Of a DNA stretch of 64,000 nt, positions 26,492 to 34,648 are shown in pieces. A program made the position numbers and the translations under genes. This stretch comes from Pirellulales bacterium. GTDB lineage: Bacteria; Planctomycetota; Planctomycetia; Pirellulales; JAEUIK01. The notes under the pieces were generated by a model, which saw nothing but the letters and a program-made list of their open reading frames with translations, made no database searches and was not told the DNA's origin. The stretch is taken from contig JAIBBY010000002.1 in NCBI GenBank assembly GCA_019694455.1, forward strand, positions 124,001 through 188,000, given 5' to 3'. How positions within the stretch are numbered: the first letter of the stretch is position 1; the number at the start of each line of letters is the position of its first letter.

Positions 26492-27975
26492 GTCGGCATC
26501 GCCAGCGAGGAGCGCAGCGCCGGCAGTGGCACATGCCCGTCGCGGTACAGCACGTTGTACGCGCAGAACGGAATCACATGGCCGCTCGGCAGCACATGAT
26601 GAATGCAGCATTTCATCAGGCGGCGCACGTCGAAGTTGTAAGCGTCGAGGAACGACGTAATGGTGATGCGAAACACATCGGCGGGATGCAGTTCTTCGGC
26701 CAGCGCCCGGCGAAAGAACTCCTCGGCCAGACTTTCGCTGGCGGTGTGGCCGTTGCCGCCTGTGGCCGGCGCGCTGAGCACCGGCAACAGCGACGCCAAG
26801 TCTTCGGCGCCGGGCGAGGGCCCGTGACAACCGCAGTCGCTGCCGCACGAGCCCGCGCGGCCCAAATAGCTTTCGATCAATTGCCGCGCTCGCGGGCGCG
26901 TGAAGGTGATGCCGTTGGCCAACAGGTCGAGATGTTCGCGGGCGTTGATGAAGCGTGTGAGCGGCGTGACGGTTCCGCGCGACCGGTACGCGTAGGCCAG
27001 GCTATGGCAATTGGGGTGCGCGCATGGCAGCGGCAAAAAGTCGCTCTCGGTGAAGAGCCCTTCGGTTTGTTCGGCGACCAGGCGGATCACATCGGGGAAG
27101 GTGACGCGGTTCTCCAGCGTCTCGGGCAGCACATACCGGCCCGAGTAGGTGGCCGGTTGCAGACTGACGCCGGTGATCCAGCGCCGCTCGGCGCCAAAGC
27201 GCACGATGCGCCCCAGTTCGGCGTCGTTGGCGCCGGGATGCACCGTCGAAACCAAAATGGTGCGAATGTCGTGTCGGCCGAGATTCTCGATCGCCTTCAG
27301 CTTGATGGCCGTCAGCGGTTCGCCGCGCAATAGTTGCGAGCCGTCGTCGGAGAAACCGTCGAACTGCAAATAAACTTCGATGCGCTGCTTGAACCGGGCA
27401 AGCTGTTCCAGCAGCGCCTCGTCGTGCGCCAGTCGCACGCCGTTGGTGTTGATCATCACGATGTCGATCGCTTGCTCGCAGGCGTATTCCAGAATGCGGG
27501 CGAACTCGGGATGAATCGTCGGCTCGCCGCCCGAAAGCTGGAGCACCTCTGCCCGGCCCTCGACCTGCACCAGGCGGTCGATGGAGCAGCAACATTCTTC
27601 ATAGCTAAGGTGCTTGCCCCCCGGCCCGCTGGAGGCGTAGCACATGGGACAACTCAGGTTGCAGCTTGACGTGATCTCGACCAGCCCAACGCAGGTGTGC
27701 TGCTCGTGCTCGGTGCACAGCCCGCAGTCGTAGGGACAGCCGCGATCGGGTTCGACACCGAACTCTGGCGGAATCTTGCCGGGGAGGCTGAACTCCATCT
27801 GATCGAACTGCCGCACATCGGAACAGATGTAGTCCTCGCGGGGGCCATGCGTGGGACAGCGCTTGCGAAAATAAACGCGGCCGTCACGCTCGATGATCTT
27901 GGCGGGCACCAGCGCGAGGCACTCGGGGCAGAGGCTTTGCGTCAGGCCGAGCAAGGTATGGTCGCGCAGTTGCAT
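26488..27975 (-). CDS. Radical SAM protein of the Tes/MJ0619 type
   Basis: 495 residues. The radical SAM cluster motif is SCNLSCPMC (Cys105, 109, 112). In front is a zinc-ribbon-like domain (CPEC 16-19, CPTH 40-43) and a second cluster GCPYDCGLCTEHEQHTC (Cys80, 84, 87, 95); the C-terminus has KCCIHHV and FCAYNVLYR. This set is, as I recall it, that of archaeal tetraether lipid synthase (Tes) and MJ0619, which make C-C bonds or methylate at unactivated carbons. A SCGSDCGCHG insert near residue 385 is extra. It is four bases behind a small membrane-protein gene and overlaps the Lgt-like gene by four bases. A lipid-modifying role is attractive but inferred. Confidence 0.85.
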   Translation of the reverse strand: MQLRDHTLLGLTQSLCPECLALVPAKIIERDGRVYFRKRCPTHGPREDYICSDVRQFDQMEFSLPGKIPPEFGVEPDRGCPYDCGLCTEHEQHTCVGLVEITSSCNLSCPMCYASSGPGGKHLSYEECCCSIDRLVQVEGRAEVLQLSGGEPTIHPEFARILEYACEQAIDIVMINTNGVRLAHDEALLEQLARFKQRIEVYLQFDGFSDDGSQLLRGEPLTAIKLKAIENLGRHDIRTILVSTVHPGANDAELGRIVRFGAERRWITGVSLQPATYSGRYVLPETLENRVTFPDVIRLVAEQTEGLFTESDFLPLPCAHPNCHSLAYAYRSRGTVTPLTRFINAREHLDLLANGITFTRPRARQLIESYLGRAGSCGSDCGCHGPSPGAEDLASLLPVLSAPATGGNGHTASESLAEEFFRRALAEELHPADVFRITITSFLDAYNFDVRRLMKCCIHHVLPSGHVIPFCAYNVLYRDGHVPLPALRSSLAMPT

Positions 27976-27979
27976 GGCG

Positions 27980-28312
27980 TTATTCGCCTGATTTCAAAGA
28001 TGGAGGGGGTTGGTCCTGGTTGCGCGTGGCGCGGGGCCAAAAGTAGTAGGCGCTTACGAAGAAGGCGACGACTGCCGCTAGCTTGCCACATGTAATCGAC
28101 AAGTTCATGAATCCTGACGCCTCAAAGCCACCCTTGAACGCGAAAAGTTCGATAAAGCTGGTCCCGGTGCAGACGCCAACGAACGCGACGATCGACGCGC
28201 CAATCGTCGCCAGAACCGCGATGACATAACGGCCCAGCGTCGGCACGCGATCGATGGGGCGCGGAGTCGGCTTGGCGTCCTGTGGCGATTGATAGGGGTT
28301 GAGGTCGCTCAT
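27980..28312 (-). CDS. Small two-helix membrane protein with NPYQSP start
   Basis: 110 residues. The N-terminus MSDLNPYQSPQ is a motif common at the start of planctomycete membrane proteins of unknown function. Two or three hydrophobic segments follow (about 28-50, 68-92). It is the first gene of a tight operon with the radical SAM and Lgt-like genes (gap of four bases), which ties it to their process, but nothing in the sequence shows what it does. Confidence 0.75.
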   Translation of the reverse strand: MSDLNPYQSPQDAKPTPRPIDRVPTLGRYVIAVLATIGASIVAFVGVCTGTSFIELFAFKGGFEASGFMNLSITCGKLAAVVAFFVSAYYFWPRATRNQDQPPPSLKSGE

Positions 28313-28428
28313 GGATGTTGCTGCGGAGTTGCTTTACGCGCGAGGGGTTTTTGTGCGCGGCGCGAGCGCGAGGTTCCGCGACAGCATATCACAAGGGGGA
28401 CGAATTGCTGACTCTCTTACCACTCGCG

Positions 28429-28689
28429 CTAGGCGCGGCCGTAAAAGTCTTGATCGCTAACTCCATCGGCTGCGGTCAACTTGAAGTGCCGCCGAATGGC
28501 GTTGATGACGGGAATCTGCTTTTCGTCCCCTTCATGGTGGCATTTGGTTGGATAACGAACGACCCTGCCATCGACGATGCCAACCAGCATGCGCTCAGAG
28601 CCCTTGCCGCGTCCCTGTTCCTCATGCACGCCAAAGGAGGCAAGAATCTTGCGAAGGACTCGGTATTTCAGCGGTTTCTTCGCGGCCAC
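28429..28689 (-). CDS. HicA-like toxin, atypical active site
   Basis: 86 residues starting at GTG 28689, whose G is the last base of the upstream stop (TAGTG), so the pair is translationally coupled. The fold pattern is that of the double-stranded-RNA-binding-like HicA ribonucleases: KPLKYRVLRKILASFG, GRGKGSERMLVG, then RYPTKCHHEGDEKQIPVINAIRRHF. The catalytic His that normally follows the Gly-Ser is Glu here (GSER). Either this subgroup uses the later His pair or it is no longer a nuclease. The frame is open to 28785, overlapping the antitoxin gene, but the GTG gives normal HicA length. Confidence 0.72.
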   Translation of the reverse strand: MAAKKPLKYRVLRKILASFGVHEEQGRGKGSERMLVGIVDGRVVRYPTKCHHEGDEKQIPVINAIRRHFKLTAADGVSDQDFYGRA

Positions 28690-28997
28690 TAGGCAAACGC
28701 CAATTCTCGCGCCTCGATGCGATCGATTGGCCGTGGAAAAGATTGAGACAAATCCATGTCGTGAGCTAGCGAGAACTGGCGCCAAAATTCGGCCGGCGCC
28801 GGGCGGAACACCGATTGCAGATCGCCGTCTTCATAGGCGCGCTCGATCTGCGACTTACATAACTGCACGACGTTGGCAATCGCCTCCTCCGGTGTGGCGC
28901 CGGCTTCGACGATGTCAAATTCCAAACAATGGCCGAACCAATGCCCGCCTTCCTGGTAGACCAGCAGTCGCAGGCTGATGCGCAAATTGTCGTTCAT
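28689..28997 (-). CDS. HicB-like antitoxin
   Basis: 102 residues from ATG 28997 (the frame is open to 29036). The HicB partial RNase-H fold is recognisable: ISLRLLVYQEGGHWFGHCLE, then EAGATPEEAIANVVQLC. The C-terminal half lacks an obvious ribbon-helix-helix and has its own helix-rich tail. It precedes the HicA-like gene with one base of overlap, antitoxin first. Confidence 0.72.
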   Translation of the reverse strand: MNDNLRISLRLLVYQEGGHWFGHCLEFDIVEAGATPEEAIANVVQLCKSQIERAYEDGDLQSVFRPAPAEFWRQFSLAHDMDLSQSFPRPIDRIEARELAFA

Positions 28998-29099
28998 ACA
29001 AGTTGGCGCCGCGCAGTCGAATGAATAGGAAAACACGGAAGGGCCAGCATTAGTTTACCATAACTTGCCCAAGTCTATTTTTCGCAAGTTTGCCGCCGC

Positions 29100-30311
29100 T
29101 CACAGCAGCACTGCCTCAATGCTTTCTCCGGCAGCATAGTGTCGATCGCCGGCCGGAAAATGCGCCAGCGCATTGGCCAGTGACAGGCCAAACAAGTCGG
29201 CCGAGCCTTGCCAGCGCAGCGGTTCGATCGTTGGCGCCTCGCCTGCGCTGTCGAACACAGCCGGGTGATACGTGGGACGATCGCCCCGATGCTGAAAACC
29301 GCTGGCCAGTCGCGCGCGGACCCGAGTGAGGCCATGCCCTTGCTGTCCGGCCAGCGAAGCCATCGCCGGCCGCACGAAGAGTTGAAAGCAGACCAGGCTA
29401 CTCACTGGGTTACCCGGCAGACCGAACACGAGGCAAGGACGCCGGCCGCGGCGGACTCCGAACCAGAGCGGCTTGCCCGGCTTGAGCTTGATCTTGTGAA
29501 AGACCTGCTCGACGCCGAGTTCGGCCAGCACCTGGGGCACCAGATCGAGCACGCCGGCGGAGACTCCGCCCGAGAGAACCAGGATATTGGCGTCCAGTCC
29601 TTCCGCCACACGCTGGCGCAGATCGGCCAGTTCGTCACGCGCGGGGCCGAGTTCAATGGCGCTGGCGCCCAACTCGCGCACTGCGGCGGCGAGCATGGGC
29701 CCGTTCGAGTTGCGAATTTGTCCTGGGCCGGGAATCTCGCTGGGAGGAATCAACTCGTTGCCGGTTGAGAGCACCGCCACGCGCGGGCGCGGGATGACCG
29801 GCGCTTGAACGCAGCCCACCTCGGCCAACAGACCGATCTCGATCGCGCGGAGCTTTTTGCCGGCCAAGAGCGCTACGTCGCCTTGGGCCAAAGCCGTCGC
29901 GCGGCGGAGGATGTTTTGGCCAGCGCGCGCGACCTCGTTGATCTCCACCTGGCCCAGTCCGTCGCCGGGATGGTGACTCGTCTGTTCGACCATCACCACG
30001 GCGTCGCATCCGTCGGGAGTCGGCGCGCCGGTCATGATGCGCGTCGCGCCGCCTGGGCGCACAGACTGCGTCGGCACGGCGCCAGCCACGATCTCTTCCA
30101 AGATGGTCAACCGCGCGTGTCCGCTCGCCAGATCGGCGGCCTGCACGGCGTAGCCGTCGACCATCGCCTTGTCCCAAGGGGGCGAATCGAGGTCGCTGGC
30201 CACGTCACGCGCCAGCACCAACCCCAAGGCGTCTGCCAAGGGCGCCTCGACGGCTGGCAGCACATCGGCATGGGCGAGCACGAGTTGCAGTGCCTCATCA
30301 ACCGAAATCAT
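29100..30311 (-). CDS. moeA: Molybdopterin molybdenumtransferase
   Basis: 403 residues, close to the E. coli enzyme. Recognisable blocks are DSPPWDKAMVDGYAV (near residue 45), ATRIMTGAPTPDGCDAVVMVEQT, STGNELIPP, SGGVSAG in the MoaB-like domain, and GLPGNPVSS. MoeA inserts molybdate into adenylylated molybdopterin to finish the Mo cofactor. GGAG about seven bases before the ATG supports the start. No other Mo-cofactor gene is nearby. Confidence 0.95.
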   Translation of the reverse strand: MISVDEALQLVLAHADVLPAVEAPLADALGLVLARDVASDLDSPPWDKAMVDGYAVQAADLASGHARLTILEEIVAGAVPTQSVRPGGATRIMTGAPTPDGCDAVVMVEQTSHHPGDGLGQVEINEVARAGQNILRRATALAQGDVALLAGKKLRAIEIGLLAEVGCVQAPVIPRPRVAVLSTGNELIPPSEIPGPGQIRNSNGPMLAAAVRELGASAIELGPARDELADLRQRVAEGLDANILVLSGGVSAGVLDLVPQVLAELGVEQVFHKIKLKPGKPLWFGVRRGRRPCLVFGLPGNPVSSLVCFQLFVRPAMASLAGQQGHGLTRVRARLASGFQHRGDRPTYHPAVFDSAGEAPTIEPLRWQGSADLFGLSLANALAHFPAGDRHYAAGESIEAVLL

Positions 30312-30510
30312 GCAAAGGCTCCAAGAAATGTCGCGATTCAGCGAATGGGCTGAAAGGGTTCGCCACGCGCCGCTAGCGCTTTAGTTTCCCAGGTTGCGCC
30401 CGCGGCGTATGCTTAACTCATGCCCGCGCGGCGTTTGTTGGCGAGTCGCCATCCGCGCGGCGCCATCTAAGATACCGTTTTGCTCGACAATCTGTTGAGG
30501 CGCGATATTC

Positions 30511-31449
30511 ATGTTAAGTCGTCATCGCTGGTGGTTGTGGGCCCTGGTAGCGCTGTTGGCATGCCGCGGCGCGCGGGCCGAAGAGGGCGTGGCCGAGCAG
30601 ACCGCCACGGGGCACAAGTTTCTGCGCCTCACTCGCGACGACGACGGCAACCTAATCAGCATGGACACCTCGGTGGTCAGCTATCAACCGGCCGCTGGTC
30701 AACCGGCGGGACTGGTGGTCGACTTGATTGGGGCGGTCCATATTGGCGAACGCCCCTACTATGAAGAACTGAACAAATTGTTCGCGGACTACGACGTGGT
30801 GCTCTACGAACTGGTGGCGCCCAAGGGGACGCGCGTGCCCAAGGGGGGCCGCGGACGCGACGCGCATCCGGTGTCGATGTTGCAATCGGGCATGAAGGAC
30901 ATGCTGGGGCTCGAATCGCAGGTGGAACTGATCGACTACCAGAAAGAGAATCTGGTGCATGCCGACATGTCGCCCGAGGACTTCGCCGAATCGATGGAGA
31001 AAAAGGGGGACAACTTCTTTGTGTTGTTCTTTCGCATGATGGGGCGCAGCTTGGCGCAGCAGAGCAAACAACAGGTGCTCGCCCGCGACGGAAAGGCGCG
31101 CCAAACCAACGACGCCGACATGCTATTGGCGCTGTTCGATCCGAATCGGTCGCACAAGCTCAAGCAGATCATGGCCGAACAGTTTGAAGGCATGGACGGA
31201 ATGATGGAGGCCATCGAAGGGCCCGATGGCTCGACGATCATCTCCGAGCGCAACAAGGTGGCGCTGGCCGGGCTCAAGGAGCAGATCGCGGCGGGCAAAA
31301 AGCGCATCGGCATCTTTTACGGCGCCGGGCACATGCCCGACATGGAGCAGCGGCTGATCGAGGACTTTGGCCTTCGGCGCGGCGACGAGCGTTGGCTGAC
31401 GGCCTGGAATCTGAATGAGCAGCCAGCCGCGGAAAAAAGCGAGAAATAA
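30511..31449 (+). CDS. Secreted TraB/GumN-family protein
   Basis: 312 residues with a signal peptide (to about residue 23). The TraB/GumN fold is shown by LIGAVHIGERPYYEELN (with the GxxH motif), YDVVLYELVAP, SERNKVALAGL and YGAGHMPDME. Members (TraB, PrgY, Tiki) are thought to be metal-dependent peptidases of the erythromycin-esterase-like group. A predicted envelope location follows from the signal peptide. Substrate unknown. Confidence 0.85.
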   Translation: MLSRHRWWLWALVALLACRGARAEEGVAEQTATGHKFLRLTRDDDGNLISMDTSVVSYQPAAGQPAGLVVDLIGAVHIGERPYYEELNKLFADYDVVLYELVAPKGTRVPKGGRGRDAHPVSMLQSGMKDMLGLESQVELIDYQKENLVHADMSPEDFAESMEKKGDNFFVLFFRMMGRSLAQQSKQQVLARDGKARQTNDADMLLALFDPNRSHKLKQIMAEQFEGMDGMMEAIEGPDGSTIISERNKVALAGLKEQIAAGKKRIGIFYGAGHMPDMEQRLIEDFGLRRGDERWLTAWNLNEQPAAEKSEK

Positions 31450-31551
31450 GGCTCGTGGGGGAGTGTCGGCGAGGCGGCGCTCTTGTTCGCGCGGGGCCTG
31501 CGCTGCTATAGGACAGCATTATCCGCCGCCGCCATCGCAGGAAGTTTCGCC

Positions 31552-32103
31552 GTGCCCCCATCACAAGACTTGATTGATTTGATCCGCGCCCATGCCTTGC
31601 GGTTTGGCGACTTCACGCTCGCCTCGGGCAAGCGGGCCAGCTTTTACCTCGATTTGAAGCAGGTCACTCTGCAATCGGCCGGCGCCAGACTGATTGGCGA
31701 AGGCATTTTGAATCTACTGGGCGACAAACTGCCGCACGCCGTCGGCGGCATGTCGATCGGCGCCGACCCCATCACCGCCGCCATCATCACCATGGCCGGC
31801 ACGCGTGGGCAAGAGCTGCTCGGCTTCATGGTGCGCAAGGAGCCCAAGGGGCACGGCACCAATCAATACATCGAAGGCCCAGTCGAGCCAGGGCAGCGCG
31901 TGGTGATTGTGGAGGACGTGGTGACCACCGGCGGATCGTCGCTATTGGCGATCGAGCGCGCGGAGGCGTTTGGATTGAAAATCGAGCGCGTGATCGCCAT
32001 CGTCGACCGCATGGAAGGGGGGCGCCAGGCGTTCGAGAATCGCGGATATCCGCTGGAGACGCTGCTCACGATTCGCGATTTTGGTATCGAGCCGGCCAAG
32101 TAA
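31552..32103 (+). CDS. pyrE: Orotate phosphoribosyltransferase
   Basis: 183 residues. The PRPP-binding motif VVIVEDVVTTGGS is at residues 117-129; FGDFTLASGKRASFYLDLK near the start and MVRKEPKGHGTNQYIEG (flexible catalytic loop) are typical. It converts orotate and PRPP to OMP in pyrimidine synthesis. I chose GTG 31552, with AGGAAG about eight bases upstream; the frame is open from 31483. Alone, without other pyr genes. Confidence 0.93.
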   Translation: MPPSQDLIDLIRAHALRFGDFTLASGKRASFYLDLKQVTLQSAGARLIGEGILNLLGDKLPHAVGGMSIGADPITAAIITMAGTRGQELLGFMVRKEPKGHGTNQYIEGPVEPGQRVVIVEDVVTTGGSSLLAIERAEAFGLKIERVIAIVDRMEGGRQAFENRGYPLETLLTIRDFGIEPAK

Positions 32104-32139
32104 CGCCGCGCTCAATCATCCTGCGCCAATGGACTGGCC

Positions 32140-32838
32140 ATGGAAACCTCGCTGCATCGCCAACTGAAAGAATTCTACCGCGGCCCCGACGCGCGCGTGG
32201 AAGTGAAGCTGGGTCGCTATCGCATCGACGTGGTCACGCCCGAGCGGTTGATTGAAATTCAGCATGGCTCGCTGGCGGCAATTCGGGCCAAGATCGCCGC
32301 GCTCGTGGCGGAGCACGATGTGCTGGTGGTCAAGCCGCTGATCGCCGCCAAACGCATCGTCACCCTGAAGCGGCGCGGCGGGCGCGTGGCGCGGCAGCGG
32401 ATGAGCCCCAAGCGGGCGACGTTCGCCGACGCGTTTCACGACCTGATTTACTTCGCCAAGGTGTTTCCGCATCCGCGACTGACCGTCGAGTTGTTGCTGG
32501 TGGAAGTCGAGGAGACGCGTTATCCGGGGCATGGTCGGCGGCGACGCTGGCGGCGCGACGACTTTGAGATTGAGGATCAGAAGCTGGTGTCGGTGTTGGA
32601 TCTGCGGACGATTCGCGTGGCGGCCGATTTGCGCACGCTGCTCGCCGGCGTGCCGCCGGGACCGTTTCACACGGGCAACTTGGCCGAAGCGGCGGATATT
32701 CCGCGCTGGGTGGCGCAGCGCGTGGCATATTGCCTGCGCGAGACAGGGGCGGCGCGTGTGGCGGCGCGGCGACGGCAGGGATTCGTCTACGAGTGGAACG
32801 AGCCGGCCAAGCAGCGCCGCCCGCGCCGCGCAGCGTGA
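32140..32838 (+). CDS. Hypothetical protein, possible PD-(D/E)XK nuclease
   Basis: 232 residues, very basic. Residues 20-45 read VEVKLGRYRIDVVTPERLIEIQHG: a Glu, then Asp, then Glu-x-Gln on successive strands, the spacing of PD-(D/E)XK nucleases with Gln in place of Lys. The following helix and AEHDVLVVKPLIAAKRIV fit that fold. The rest contains a Arg-rich loop and a C-terminal winged-helix-like segment (FHTGNLAEAADIPRWVAQRVAYCL). Enzyme activity is inference; no partner gene is near. Confidence 0.65.
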   Translation: METSLHRQLKEFYRGPDARVEVKLGRYRIDVVTPERLIEIQHGSLAAIRAKIAALVAEHDVLVVKPLIAAKRIVTLKRRGGRVARQRMSPKRATFADAFHDLIYFAKVFPHPRLTVELLLVEVEETRYPGHGRRRRWRRDDFEIEDQKLVSVLDLRTIRVAADLRTLLAGVPPGPFHTGNLAEAADIPRWVAQRVAYCLRETGAARVAARRRQGFVYEWNEPAKQRRPRRAA

Positions 32839-33025
32839 GCGCGAAGCGGCAGAGGGGAAAAACCGCCGAGACGCGGCGACGCAGTGGAGAGTGGAGAGGG
32901 ACGAAGCAATAAATGCAAAGGCGCAAGGATGCGAAGGAGGAGAGAGGGGGGCAGTTGAGCAGCGGGGGGGCATGTGAGTGTTTTGTGGCACTCCTGGCTC
33001 CATCCCCTGGCGCCGAACCACTACC

Positions 33026-33781
33026 CTACAGCAGGCTTTCCAGCAGCAGTCGCAGTTTGCGCAGCTCGGCGGCATGATCCACTCCTGGTTCATGCTGATC
33101 GGCTACGTGTACGCACAGCGCCCGGTTGTAGCCCACCTTATTGAGCTGCGCGAACAAACGGCCGTATTCGATGTCTCCCTGGCCGATGCGGACTTGCAGC
33201 TTGTCTTTGGTGCTGTCGCGCAGGTGGACGTGGCGAATATATTTGATGATCGTTTCGTAATTCGCCGTGCGGGTAGCGGCAGCCAGATAATGGCTGGGAT
33301 CGAAGGTGAGTCCCAGCCCCTTCACGTTTTCGCATAGCGTGACGATGCTGTCGGCGTCCTGGGTCATGCGACCCACTTCGTTCTTGACGCCGACCACCAC
33401 TCCTTCGACGGCGGCGATGCGAACCAACTCGCGCAGGCGCTCGACTTCGGCGTTGAAGGGGGTGCCCAGCTCTCCGGCGCGCACGCAGACCAGCGCCACG
33501 CGCGTCCCTTTGGCCAGCTTGCAACAGGCGGAAAAATGCTCGTAGCCTGCCTGGCCCAGCGTGTCGATCTCAACGGCATAGGCCACCGGCTTGAGGCGGT
33601 GCATGGCGCGGCAGACCTGAATGGCCTCTTCGAGATTTTCCGCCACCTGCGATGGCTTGAGGGCGCCGCCTTGCTCGCGGATGCCGATTTCGACTTGCGT
33701 GAACTCCAAATCGGCCAGCTTGCCGATGGCCGACTCCAAACCGAGACCGGCGAAACAATCCGTTGACGCGGCGACAAACAC
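33026..33781 (-). CDS. Sugar phosphate isomerase/epimerase, TIM-barrel
   Basis: 251 residues. Strand-end residues of the xylose-isomerase-like barrel are present: TQVEIGIR early, VGVKNEVGRM in the middle, GLTFDPSHYLAA and IRHVHLRDSTKDKLQVRIGQGDIEYGRLF late, with the metal-binding Asp and His. It is a paralogue of the fragment at the window start. Sugar specificity cannot be read. The 187-base gap to the nuclease-like gene is purine-rich and empty. Confidence 0.85.
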   Translation of the reverse strand: MFVAASTDCFAGLGLESAIGKLADLEFTQVEIGIREQGGALKPSQVAENLEEAIQVCRAMHRLKPVAYAVEIDTLGQAGYEHFSACCKLAKGTRVALVCVRAGELGTPFNAEVERLRELVRIAAVEGVVVGVKNEVGRMTQDADSIVTLCENVKGLGLTFDPSHYLAAATRTANYETIIKYIRHVHLRDSTKDKLQVRIGQGDIEYGRLFAQLNKVGYNRALCVHVADQHEPGVDHAAELRKLRLLLESLL

Positions 33782-33934
33782 TCCCAGACTCCTTACGCGG
33801 CGAACAGCCGCTCGATGGGCGAAGGGCTTTTGGGTTCCCTGGCCGGCAACGGACGCGCCGCGCCAACAGCGGCTAGCTTAGCGGCAGCACGCCGGTTGTG
33901 GCAACACGGCCAGCGAGCGCGCGTGCGAGTGCTG

Positions 33935-34588
33935 TCATCGGGCCAGCTCGAGCGTGCCCCATAAGCTGGGGTCTTCGTCGAAGGGAAGCTCGCCGCCGGC
34001 GGAAAATGTCTGCTGACCCAGTTCCTGATCCTGCACCAGATAGTTGAAGCCCAACCGCGGGTGCTCCACCGGATCGAAGCCGGTGAGCGCGTCGGCCGGC
34101 AGACAAAATTGGAGCAGATAACCGTCGACGCGCTGCTCGCTTTTGCAGCGCAGGTCCTGCGGCCGCACGGGGCGGGCGTTTTCGCGCGCGCGATTGATGA
34201 GTTGTTGATCGGCGATCGGCTCGTCGCGCTTGCGGCCGGCGCCGTACGGCAGGCAGACAAAGCGGTGGCAAAAGCGGCTGGCGCGATGCACATTGTGCGT
34301 GTCGCGGGTGTCGATCCAGAGTTGTAGCCCATCGCTCTCGGTCAACTTGCGCTCATCGCAGAAGGGGGCCCGGCGCTTGCCGGAGACGCGGATGGCGAAG
34401 ACCAGCCCCTTTTCGTTCCAGGCCGCGCGGACATCGGCGTAGTCGCGACTGCCATCGAGCGCGGCCAGGTTGGGGAGGCGATAGCTCTCGTCGAGGTCGG
34501 CGCCCGCGGCGCTCCACAAAGCATCGCGATAGCGGCAAGGGGCGGCGAAACGGAACAGGGTGCGCGGCGGGATGAGCGGGCTTGTCAT
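33935..34588 (-). CDS. CBM9/DOMON-like carbohydrate-binding protein
   Basis: 217 residues without signal peptide. The sequence follows the family-9-like beta sandwich: YADVRAAWNEKGLVFAIRVSGK, then DGLQLWIDTRDTHNVHRASRFCH, where the Trp-Asp segment is the hallmark. Such domains bind reducing ends of glycans when secreted; here no export signal is visible, so the role is unclear. Divergent from the large membrane protein. Confidence 0.7.
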   Translation of the reverse strand: MTSPLIPPRTLFRFAAPCRYRDALWSAAGADLDESYRLPNLAALDGSRDYADVRAAWNEKGLVFAIRVSGKRRAPFCDERKLTESDGLQLWIDTRDTHNVHRASRFCHRFVCLPYGAGRKRDEPIADQQLINRARENARPVRPQDLRCKSEQRVDGYLLQFCLPADALTGFDPVEHPRLGFNYLVQDQELGQQTFSAGGELPFDEDPSLWGTLELAR

Positions 34589-34648
34589 GTCGCTATCTTA
34601 CGAATTGTCACTGGTTCTGGTCCACCGCTCGGGGTTCAATAGCGGCAC

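Noticed and set aside
28315-28692. 125-residue plus-strand frame over the HicA-like gene
   Set aside because: The minus strand gives a recognisable HicA-like protein coupled to its antitoxin; the plus frame has no family features.
31483-31512. TTGTTC/TATAGG pair as pyrE promoter
   Set aside because: Both boxes are weak with 18-base spacing; chance occurrence is likely.
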